Below the pieces are notes generated by a model. The model worked only from the letters and a program-made list of their open reading frames with translations, had not been told where the DNA came from and did not search any database. A program made the position numbers and the translations under genes. Below, piece by piece: positions 1-5,439 of a stretch of DNA of 6,390 nucleotides; the stretch's first letter is position 1, and every line of letters begins with the position of its first letter. Origin of the DNA: an uncultured Spirochaetaceae bacterium (lineage in GTDB: Bacteria; Spirochaetota; Spirochaetia; Sphaerochaetales; Sphaerochaetaceae); NCBI GenBank assembly GCA_947630635.1, contig CANRIJ010000087.1, positions 1 through 6,390 on the forward strand, written 5' to 3'.

Positions 1-323
1 TAGTACCTTATCCTCTCTGGAGGGAAGTCTCCTCCCTTCCTTTGCATCTCAATGCCGTACACCGATCCGCCATCTCCCATTGCGATGGCATCGAGCACCG
101 GGGACTTCCCCTCTGTGTTAGGCACAAAGCTCTCTGCGGTGACATTCCTCAGTCTTATCCCCATGGAAAGCACGGCATTCAGGATAATCTCAGTCATTCT
201 GGGGCTTCTTCGCACGGTGGATGCGAAGAGGTCCCTGTCATAGAGCGTCATTTTCCGGATGCTCTGGTCTATCTCAGTCCTGAGCGAGACGCCGGTCTTT
301 TTCACTGTCTCTATTTTTTCCAT
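1..323 (-). CDS. Rpn-family PD-(D/E)XK nuclease ('transposase'), N-terminal part, cut by the left edge
   Basis: Reading the minus strand from the ATG at 323 gives 107 uninterrupted codons that run off the window at base 1. Residues 25-55 (MTLYDRDLF...MTEIILNAVL) match the usual opening of Rpn/PDDEXK_2 proteins. A core follows with Asp78 (SPVLDAIA) and the IEMQ motif at 91-94, that is a D...ExQ version of the PD-(D/E)XK active site, then an RIRY segment like the R-x-R-x-Y after the core in this family. Family knowledge: E. coli RpnA and relatives are DNA endonucleases that promote RecA-independent recombination and are often annotated as transposases. The visible part covers the first catalytic half only, since family members are usually about 250-320 residues. 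The start is fixed by a good SD site (329-334). By my count GC is about 52%, above the neighbours, which fits an acquired gene. Whether the unseen C-terminus is intact cannot be told. The family call is from motifs, not a search. Confidence 0.8.
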   Translation of the reverse strand, partial: MEKIETVKKTGVSLRTEIDQSIRKMTLYDRDLFASTVRRSPRMTEIILNAVLSMGIRLRNVTAESFVPNTEGKSPVLDAIAMGDGGSVYGIEMQRKGGDFPPERIRY

Positions 324-328
324 AGAAA

Positions 329-334
329 CCTCCT
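329..334 (-). promoter_or_regulatory. Shine-Dalgarno site of the Rpn nuclease gene
   Basis: The plus strand reads CCTCCT, which is AGGAGG on the minus strand, five bases before the ATG at 323. This perfect anti-SD match decides the start over the internal ATG at codon 25. A possible promoter (TGGACA at 364-369, TATTAG at 340-345, spacer 18) would start transcription inside this site, so I do not list it separately. Confidence 0.85.
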
Positions 335-689
335 AATAGCTAATACAGAAAAATTTTGAATTTTGTCCAAAAATGCCAGATTGCTTATTGGAAATGAACT
401 GAAACTGGCGGATGATGAGCTTTTTAAATATGTCGTTGTATAAGTGATTCTGGATGTTGATGCAGGAATATGAGTGTTTTAGCTTATGAGAGCATGTAGT
501 TGCTTTTGCTGTTGGTTATTGGTGACTGTAAGTTAAGAATAATAAGTTAGATAGGAATTACTGATTTTAACCTAAAGTTGCTTCGATTGATAAAGATTGT
601 TGAATAGTAGATAGTTTGTCTTAAATACCGAGGTATAAATAATTTCTTTTTTTATAGTGAATTATTTGTATTCTAAATGTTTATTTAAG

Positions 690-711
690 AATTGGGAAAA
701 TATTTCCAATT
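690..711. repeat. Imperfect palindrome (operator or weak hairpin)
   Basis: The left arm AATTGG-G-AAA pairs with the right arm TTTCCAATT around a three-base loop (ATA at 700-702). The stem is nine pairs with one bulged G at 696. A T-rich tract (716-721) follows after a few bases, so a weak plus-strand terminator is possible. Its low GC and place about 145 bases before a start codon fit a protein-binding operator equally well. It could also be chance in AT-rich DNA. Confidence 0.3.
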
Positions 712-772
712 CGTATTTTTTACATGAAGCTAAAGTTGTTTAGTAAATAACAGACAATTCTTAAAAAACTGC

Positions 773-802
773 TTGAAAATAATTTGATTGAGAGGATATT
801 CT
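773..802 (+). promoter_or_regulatory. Candidate sigma-70 promoter of the lipoprotein gene
   Basis: TTGAAA at 773-778 (five of six to the -35 consensus) and TATTCT at 797-802 (four of six to the -10 consensus) are 18 bases apart. Transcription would start near 809, leaving a leader of about 45 bases that carries the SD site. The surrounding DNA is so AT-rich that other pairings are possible. Confidence 0.35.
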
Positions 803-843
803 CTAGCCAAGAGGGGATAGTCATTGCTAGATCTTCCCCGAAG

Positions 844-849
844 AGAGGT
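844..849 (+). promoter_or_regulatory. Shine-Dalgarno site of the lipoprotein gene
   Basis: AGAGGT lies five bases before the ATG at 855. Together with the signal peptide that begins directly at this ATG, it fixes the start of the lipoprotein frame. Confidence 0.65.
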
Positions 850-854
850 AAGAG

Positions 855-1292
855 ATGAAGAAATCACTACTCGCGCTTATAGCCTTGATACTGGTTGGAG
901 CGCTCATTGCAGTCGGTATCTCTTGTTCAAATAATATTGAAGATGAAATAAAGCTTACTAAGGATGAAGTTGCTTCATCCCAGCCAGAGGCTGTACCTTC
1001 TGGATCAGAGGGAAGTGGAACTCAGAGTGGTGGTAATAGTGGCAGTACATCTGTTCCAACTCCAGCTCCTGTAAAGAAAGTATCAATCGCGCTTCCTAAA
1101 GTAGTTGATGCTGGAAGTACAGTTACTTTTAGTTCTGCAGCTTCTAACAGAGAGAATGATTTTAAATATGAAGCTGTAAAACAGCTTGGTTCAGTTAAGG
1201 TTGATGATTCAACAAATGTTGTAACAGTTGAGTCGAGTAAGATTGCAAATAATGGTTCTGTTATTGTCTCTTATAAGTCAGATGGACAATAA
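855..1292 (+). CDS. Secreted lipoprotein, N-terminal portion ending at an in-frame TAA
   Basis: The 145-residue product opens with a lipoprotein signal peptide: MKK, a hydrophobic stretch at about 4-22 (LLALIALILVGALIAV) and a relaxed lipobox GISC with the lipidated cysteine at 24. Next come a short acidic segment (28-39) and a flexible linker rich in Ser, Gly, Thr and Pro (about 41-73), a typical tether between lipid anchor and folded domain. From about 75 a beta-rich, Ig-like-looking segment begins (VSIALPKVVDAGSTVTF and onward), but it stops at DGQ just as a strand pattern is running. The frame continues without shift for another 440 codons after the TAA, so this is probably the front of a 586-codon lipoprotein rather than a complete small protein. 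I recognise no named family. If the stop is real, a truncated lipoprotein with one partial domain would still be exported and anchored. A transcript from the promoter near 773-802 would cover both parts. Confidence 0.75.
   Translation: MKKSLLALIALILVGALIAVGISCSNNIEDEIKLTKDEVASSQPEAVPSGSEGSGTQSGGNSGSTSVPTPAPVKKVSIALPKVVDAGSTVTFSSAASNRENDFKYEAVKQLGSVKVDDSTNVVTVESSKIANNGSVIVSYKSDGQ
1290..1292 (+). other. In-frame TAA interrupting the lipoprotein frame
   Basis: This stop is codon 146 counted from 855, and the same frame is open on both sides (145 codons before, 440 after). The context is CAA-TAA-GCT. A small inverted repeat, GCTA/TAGC around a six-base loop, follows directly at 1293-1306, but it is too weak to count as a readthrough element. 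One base change from CAA, AAA or GAA would create the stop. TAA also ends this frame at 2613-2615 and the MalF-type gene at 4458-4460, so no altered code is suggested. Confidence 0.85.
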
Positions 1293-2615
1293 GCTAGTGC
1301 AGTAGCAACAGAGGTTGGTTCTTCTTCAAGCATAGAGACAGTAGATCTTAATTTATTAAATAGTCAGCCAGTTGCAAAAAGAGCTGCAGATGCTGGTTAT
1401 ACTAAAGAGGAAAATGAAAAAGTTGAAGAGCCAATTGAGTATGGAAAGCTTGTAATTGTTTTGGAGTATTTTCCTGAGAAAGGTGAGAGAAACAAAGTTG
1501 TTGATCTTAATAATTTTGAGTTTAAATTAAATGGAGAAAAGAGCAATTACACTTATAACAATGAGAAAAAAGGTTATTACGTTGTTGATAGGGCGACTAC
1601 TAACCAGCTAAGAATAGAATTCGATTCTGTTATTCCGACAGGTGCATATTATTCATTTGATCTTTTATTTGGATTAGACGGCAAATCTTATTCCTTCAAT
1701 AACAGTAATTTGCAAGAAGGGTATAAAGATATTCGAGTAAGTGCCGTTGGGACAAACAATCTTTGGGTTGCTGCTGGAGAAGGCAACGGTATCAATGATA
1801 GGAATACTCTTACACTCACCTTCAACGATTCTAGAGACTATGAAAATGTTAGAGTCAGAGTAGGTGAATCTCCATATTATAATGCTACTAAGGATTTAGA
1901 CGGAAAGTACAGTGTAAAGGTTCCATATGGTACTTATAACTCAATATCAATAATGGCGGAGACTGAATATAAGGGAAGCTATCCTACAGGCGGAAACGGT
2001 AAGGCAAAGTATAAAGCTATACTTAGTGTAGGGAATGGATTGTCTGAAGATATCATCATAAATAAAAGCTCTAAAGGTGAAGTCAATATTGAAAATGGGA
2101 AGATGGAAGCTGAGAAGGGATTGATAACAATTGAGTCTTTCTTCGCTACTAAGTATATTCAATCTGGCTCGAAAGAACTTGAGGTAAAAACAGATCGCGA
2201 TGATGAAAATGCTATGACTATTGCTGAAGTACCATCTTATAGTCATATTCCACTAAGTTTCACGCCAGTTGATTCATTTGAGAAAAATAATGGCGATTTT
2301 ACCTATAAGATCTACGATGTTAAGTATCATATGAAAGATAATAGATATCATGAACAAGTAGTCTCTGGCTATAAGGGTAGTTACGTAGATGGTAAATATG
2401 TCTATGATAAAAATTATGTAACAGAGTTTGTCCCTTGGATGGAGCCTGGTGAGTACACTCTTACTTATAACGGCTATACCTTTAATGTTTATGTTGGAAG
2501 TGGTGAGTCTGAGTTTATTGTTATTGGAGAAGATGCAAAGAAGGTTGTAGATTCAGAAGTGCTTTCAAAGGCTGTTAATAAAGATTTGAGCCCTAATTTA
2601 TATCAAGGGAGATAA
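1293..2615 (+). pseudogene. C-terminal portion of the same lipoprotein, downstream of the in-frame stop
   Basis: This 440-codon continuation lies in the same frame as the N-terminal part and ends at TAA 2613-2615. It reads through ASAVATEV and an acidic, Lys/Glu-rich segment (1390-1440) into a large beta-rich region with many Tyr, Asn and Gly. Examples are YGKLVIVLEYFPEKG, a YENVRVRV...GKYSVKVPYGTY repeat-like strand pattern, and a closing MEPGEYTLTYNGYTFNVYVG hairpin. This looks like several extracellular beta-sandwich domains, but I recognise no family and see no catalytic motif. Read alone, the first possible start is a TTG at 1461 with no convincing SD site, no signal peptide and the middle of a strand upstream, so an independent gene is unlikely. 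The lack of further stops or shifts over 1,320 bases means that either the nonsense change is recent, the base is a sequencing error, or the stop is read through. GC is low (bases 1501-1560 hold 13 G/C). Confidence 0.65.
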
Positions 2616-2634
2616 ACAATTAATAAAAATTACT

Positions 2635-2669
2635 AAAAGCTGTTTCGGGCTTGCTCGGAGCAGCTTTTT
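2635..2669 (+). terminator. Rho-independent terminator after the lipoprotein gene
   Basis: A stem of 11 pairs, including G-T pairs (GCTGTTTCGGG at 2639-2649 with CTCGGAGCAGC at 2654-2664), closes on the four-base loop CTTG. It is flanked by AAAA on the left and TTTTT on the right, which lengthen the stem and supply the U-tract. It lies 20 bases after the stop at 2615. An intact terminator supports the view that the whole 855-2615 frame is one transcription unit, separate from the gene at 2774. Confidence 0.9.
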
Positions 2670-2759
2670 CTAATTTAGATGTTTTTTATATGTTATGAAG
2701 TGTTGATTATTTACATATTTAGTTTATGAGAATCTTATTCCAATAGTTTGCTAAATCTA

Positions 2760-2765
2760 TATAAT
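2760..2765 (+). promoter_or_regulatory. Perfect -10 box directly before the membrane-protein gene
   Basis: TATAAT occurs nine bases before the ATG at 2774, inside the longer AT run TATATAATAAATA. The -35 region is poor (TTATTC or TTCCAA with spacers of 19 or 16). Transcription from it would begin at about 2771-2774, giving no or almost no leader. In such AT-rich sequence a chance match is possible. Confidence 0.45.
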
Positions 2766-2773
2766 AAATAGGT

Positions 2774-3622
2774 ATGTTAGCAAATACCAAAGCAAAGACG
2801 CCTAATAAGTTCAAGCATGTCTCTTTTAAAGAGCAGGTTAAGAAGAACAAGAGTGTATTTATCATATACGTTATTTTGAGAACCCTTGTAGTAGGCGTTA
2901 TGGTTCTGCAGATCCTAAATCGCGATTGGGAGAATGTATTTCTCTGTGCGCTTACCTTGATTCTCTTTACGGTACCAAGCTTTATACAGCGCAACTGGCA
3001 TATAGAAATTCCAAACGTCTTAGAGATAATAATCCTATTCTTTATATTTGCTGCTGAGATATTGGGTGAGATCTCATCATACTATGTACGCTATCCAGGA
3101 TGGGATACTGCGCTTCATACTACAACTGGATTTCTGGCAGCTGCCATTGGATTCTCACTTGTAGATATCCTAAATCGAAGTGATAGAGTCAAATTCGATC
3201 TATCCCCTTTATTTGTATCTATAGTGGCTTTCTGCTTCTCAATGACCATAGCAGTGCTTTGGGAGTTCTTTGAGTTCTCGATGGACCATTTCTTTGCAAT
3301 GGATATGCAGAAGGATACCATTGTCCATGTTATTAACTCAGTAACCTTAGATCCGACTCTTTCTAATACTGTGGTATCGATAAAGGGAATTGATGACGTA
3401 ATTGTAAATGGTACTGCGCTTGGGCTTGGAGGATACCTGGATATTGGACTATTGGACACAATGAAGGATATGTTTGTAAACTTCATTGGCGCTGTGGTCT
3501 TCTCATTTATTGGATACTTCTACATTAAAGGAAGGGGGCAGGGCAAATTCGCAAAGAAATTTATACCGACTCTTAGCTCTGATAGTTTAAATAGCGAAGA
3601 AAAAGATACTGATAAGGCCTAG
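2774..3622 (+). CDS. Multi-spanning membrane protein, DUF2238/YjdF-like, function unknown
   Basis: The 282-residue product has a basic N-terminus (1-26) and about six hydrophobic segments (near 28-48, 54-71, 82-103, 112-134, 145-168, 233-251), followed by a charged C-terminal tail (252-282) with an acidic end. Blocks I know from this family of predicted inner-membrane proteins are WDTALHTTTG (110-119), LSPLFVSIVAFCFSMTIAVLWEFFEF (143-168, quoted in part), DMQKDT (177-182) and GGYLDIGLLDTMKDMFVNFIGA (219-240). The clustered His, Asp and Glu residues beside membrane segments (His115, Glu164, Glu167, Asp171, Asp223, Asp228) could form a polar or metal-binding site, which is inference. No substrate or reaction is established to my knowledge. 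ATG 2774 is chosen because TAA at 2765-2767 closes the frame upstream and the next possible start, a TTG at codon 35, falls inside the first membrane segment. There is no usable SD site: AGG touches the start. The terminator at 2635-2669 isolates it from the lipoprotein, and it meets the importer operon tail to tail. Confidence 0.8.
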   Translation: MLANTKAKTPNKFKHVSFKEQVKKNKSVFIIYVILRTLVVGVMVLQILNRDWENVFLCALTLILFTVPSFIQRNWHIEIPNVLEIIILFFIFAAEILGEISSYYVRYPGWDTALHTTTGFLAAAIGFSLVDILNRSDRVKFDLSPLFVSIVAFCFSMTIAVLWEFFEFSMDHFFAMDMQKDTIVHVINSVTLDPTLSNTVVSIKGIDDVIVNGTALGLGGYLDIGLLDTMKDMFVNFIGAVVFSFIGYFYIKGRGQGKFAKKFIPTLSSDSLNSEEKDTDKA

Positions 3623-3626
3623 CCTT
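3614..3626. other. Shared stop codons at a convergent junction, within a small hairpin
   Basis: The palindrome CTAG at 3619-3622 gives TAG to the plus-strand membrane-protein gene (3620-3622) and TAG to the minus-strand permease gene (3621-3619). The genes therefore overlap by four bases. AAGGC (3614-3618) and GCCTT (3622-3626) form a five-pair stem with the loop CTA. It is symmetrical and could weakly stop transcription both ways, but neither strand has a good T-run after it. Confidence 0.55.
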
Positions 3627-4458
3627 TAAGCGCTCCAAGCGTTATTCCCTTGGTAAAGTATTTTTGGAAAGCCACAAAAATAAGTATCATCGGAATAGCG
3701 CTTAATGCTGCTCCAGCCATAATAAGGCCATAGTCTATCGACATTTCTGCCTGCATAGTTGCAATTCCGAGTGCGATAGTCAGTCTTTCTCTGCTTGTCA
3801 GCATTACCAACTGTAAAAAGTAATCATTCCATGTATTTATGAATGTGAATATGGCAAGAGATGCAAAAGCCGGCTGCATTAGATGGCATATAAGCTCCAG
3901 AAAGACTCTTATTTCACCTGCACCATCTATTTTGGCTGCCTCAATAAGCTCTGTTGGAATCCCTTGAGAGAACTGCTTCATTAAAAAGACTCCAAATGGC
4001 CATCCAACGCTTCCAAGTATGACTGCCCATAGCGTGTTGTAGATTCCGAGGCTATTCATAAGGCGCATGAGCGGCACGAGTATTACCTGCTTTGGAAGAG
4101 CCATTGCAAGAATTAGTATTATGAATATTACCCTGCGACCAGTGAACTTCTTTTTGGCAAGTACATAGCCTGCCATTGAGGAGCTGATTAGAGTGAGCAC
4201 CATTGATAAGAGCGATATTACCAATGAGTTTAGAAACCATCTTAGAGCAGGTTGCCTTGTTGGATTTCCAAAGAGCCTAGTCCAATGTACAAGCGACCAA
4301 GTCTTTGGAAACCACTCTGGGGGCACTCTCTCTGGATTGAGCTTAAATGATCCAGTGATAATCCAATAGAGTGGGAATAAAAATAAGATGGCAAGTACAA
4401 TCAGTACTATGGTTGAGAGCACTCTATAGAATGATATTTCTTTTCTTTTGACGTTCAT
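3619..4458 (-). CDS. Carbohydrate ABC importer permease, MalG type (CUT1)
   Basis: The 279-residue inner-membrane protein is of normal length for MalG/UgpE-type subunits and has six hydrophobic segments (about 12-34, 74-98, 108-131, 143-163, 197-219, 244-266). The coupling-helix EAA motif, which contacts the ATPase, is at 170-186 (ELIEAAKIDGAGEIRVF). The family's closing signature is complete: FQKYFTKGITLGALKG at 264-279. A LFPLYWIITGSFK block at 27-39 is also typical. It pairs with the MalF-type permease to form the transmembrane channel for a sugar, oligosaccharide or polyol phosphate; the substrate cannot be read from the sequence. Its ATG overlaps the stop of the upstream permease by one base (TAATG), so translation is probably coupled. 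It is the last gene of the operon, with no ATPase gene after it. Its stop shares CTAG with the convergent gene. Confidence 0.93.
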   Translation of the reverse strand: MNVKRKEISFYRVLSTIVLIVLAILFLFPLYWIITGSFKLNPERVPPEWFPKTWSLVHWTRLFGNPTRQPALRWFLNSLVISLLSMVLTLISSSMAGYVLAKKKFTGRRVIFIILILAMALPKQVILVPLMRLMNSLGIYNTLWAVILGSVGWPFGVFLMKQFSQGIPTELIEAAKIDGAGEIRVFLELICHLMQPAFASLAIFTFINTWNDYFLQLVMLTSRERLTIALGIATMQAEMSIDYGLIMAGAALSAIPMILIFVAFQKYFTKGITLGALKG

Positions 4459-5393
4459 TATTCAGCGCCTCTCCTTCTCATGATCTGAAGCTCTGCAAGA
4501 GAGAAGAGCCCAATGACAACGAGCAGAATGACTCCAATTGCGTTTGCATATCCGAATTGGTAGTGCGTGAAGGCCATCTCATAGAGGTAGTACATAACTG
4601 TTGATGTTGAGTAAGATGGTCCGCCCGATGTTAAAAGCTGTATAAGTGAGAAACACTGAAATGTATTAATTGTGGTAATAATTCCAATATAGAGCGTAGT
4701 TGGCATAATGTAGGGCCACTTTATCTGCCAAAAGATTCGGAATCTTGATGCTCCATCGACTTCTGCTGCCTCTATAAGGTTTTTGTTCACATCACCCAGT
4801 GAGGCGATATATAGGACAATTGGCTGTCCGATTGATGTGGTAAAGAGTATCAAGAGTATGCACCAGATGGCAGTTGATTTCTCTCCAAGCCAATCAAATC
4901 TCAGAGTCTGAGGCATTAACTTCGCTGATTTCAGTAAATAGTTCAAAATCCCATAATAGGCATTGAATATCCACTTCCATACAACTATTACTGGCACTGT
5001 TCCCATTACGACAGGCAGGTAGAAGACTCCTCTGAAGATGCCTGTCAATGCCTTATTTCTGTCATTTAGTGCGCTTGCTGCCCATAGAGAGAAGAAGATA
5101 ACACATGGGACGGCTACAATGACGAGCAGAAGTGTATTTCCCATGGACTTCCAGAAGATTCTATCCTTAAAGAGGTCTAGATAGTTCTTGCCCCAGTTGA
5201 AGTGGAGGCCTTTAAGCGTGTAGTCAAAAAAGCTTGTATAGATTCCAATGAATATCGGTATCAAGACGAATGATATAAAGAGAATGGCAAATGGCAGCAG
5301 AAATAGATAGCTTGTGGTATTTGTCTCTCGTTGGATCTTGTGGCTTATTCCAAGGGTTGGGGTTTTTGAAAGCTTCTTCTTCTCTTTCACCAT
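4458..5393 (-). CDS. Carbohydrate ABC importer permease, MalF type (CUT1)
   Basis: The 311-residue inner-membrane protein has a basic cytoplasmic N-terminus (1-26) and about six membrane segments (27-52, 84-109, 120-145, 175-198, 232-252, 283-304). The EAA loop is at 205-231 (NLIEAAEVDGASRFRIF, then WPYIMP), and LTSGGP at 254-259 is the usual MalF/UgpA motif before the last segments. The length matches UgpA/LacF-type subunits, which lack the large periplasmic loop of E. coli MalF. It is the second gene of the operon: the solute-binding protein gene ends 46 bases upstream and the partner permease begins on its own stop codon. The start is the ATG at 5393, preceded only by a weak purine-rich stretch (AGAGAATAAAAG). 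No nearby alternative start has a better site, and this one keeps the basic N-terminus. The substrate is unknown. Confidence 0.92.
   Translation of the reverse strand: MVKEKKKLSKTPTLGISHKIQRETNTTSYLFLLPFAILFISFVLIPIFIGIYTSFFDYTLKGLHFNWGKNYLDLFKDRIFWKSMGNTLLLVIVAVPCVIFFSLWAASALNDRNKALTGIFRGVFYLPVVMGTVPVIVVWKWIFNAYYGILNYLLKSAKLMPQTLRFDWLGEKSTAIWCILLILFTTSIGQPIVLYIASLGDVNKNLIEAAEVDGASRFRIFWQIKWPYIMPTTLYIGIITTINTFQCFSLIQLLTSGGPSYSTSTVMYYLYEMAFTHYQFGYANAIGVILLVVIGLFSLAELQIMRRRGAE
4468..4476 (-). promoter_or_regulatory. Shine-Dalgarno site of the MalG-type permease inside the upstream gene
   Basis: The minus strand reads AAGGAGAGG here, within the last codons of the MalF-type gene. The distal GAGG lies nine bases before the ATG at 4458. 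It supports re-initiation at the TAATG junction. Confidence 0.65.
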
Positions 5394-5439
5394 CTTTTAT
5401 TCTCTGTTATGTGCTCTTATGCATTTGAGTGAAAGACCT

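Larger units (their letters stand above)
324..854. other. AT-rich intergenic stretch between divergent genes
   Basis: These 531 bases separate the divergent Rpn and lipoprotein genes. The stretch is strongly AT-rich (bases 541-600 hold only 16 G/C) and is rich in stops in all frames. Besides the 5' signals of the flanking genes, I see an imperfect palindrome at 690-711 and a short stop-bounded coding-like stretch at 360-434. No tRNA, riboswitch or repeat array is apparent. It probably holds regulatory sequence and decayed DNA. Confidence 0.6.

Noticed and set aside
42..359. Plus-strand open frames at 42-359 and 52-243
   Set aside because: They lie opposite the Rpn nuclease gene, which has a perfect SD site and family motifs; their translations show no recognisable features.
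340..369. Minus-strand promoter TGGACA/TATTAG for the Rpn gene
   Set aside because: The predicted transcript start falls within the SD site at 329-334, which would destroy the evident translation signal; AT-rich DNA gives such matches by chance.
324..854. CRISPR array, tRNA or riboswitch in the intergenic stretch
   Set aside because: I see no regularly spaced repeats, no cloverleaf arms and no recognisable aptamer core.
1290..1292. Reassigned TAA codon (altered genetic code)
   Set aside because: TAA is used as the normal stop at 2613-2615 and 4458-4460, and there are no other in-frame TAA codons in the genes of this window.
1293..1306. Stem-loop after the in-frame TAA as a readthrough signal
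   Set aside because: It has only four pairs with a six-base loop starting at the very next base, so it is too weak and too close to count as evidence.
1461..2615. An independent gene starting at TTG 1461
   Set aside because: It has no convincing SD site, no signal peptide and starts in the middle of a beta-strand pattern. The same frame is open back to the TAA at 1290-1292 and continues the lipoprotein.
1947..3486. Minus-strand open frames at 1947-2246, 2719-2994 and 3115-3486
   Set aside because: They lie wholly or mostly opposite the lipoprotein and membrane-protein frames, lack SD sites and have no family features.
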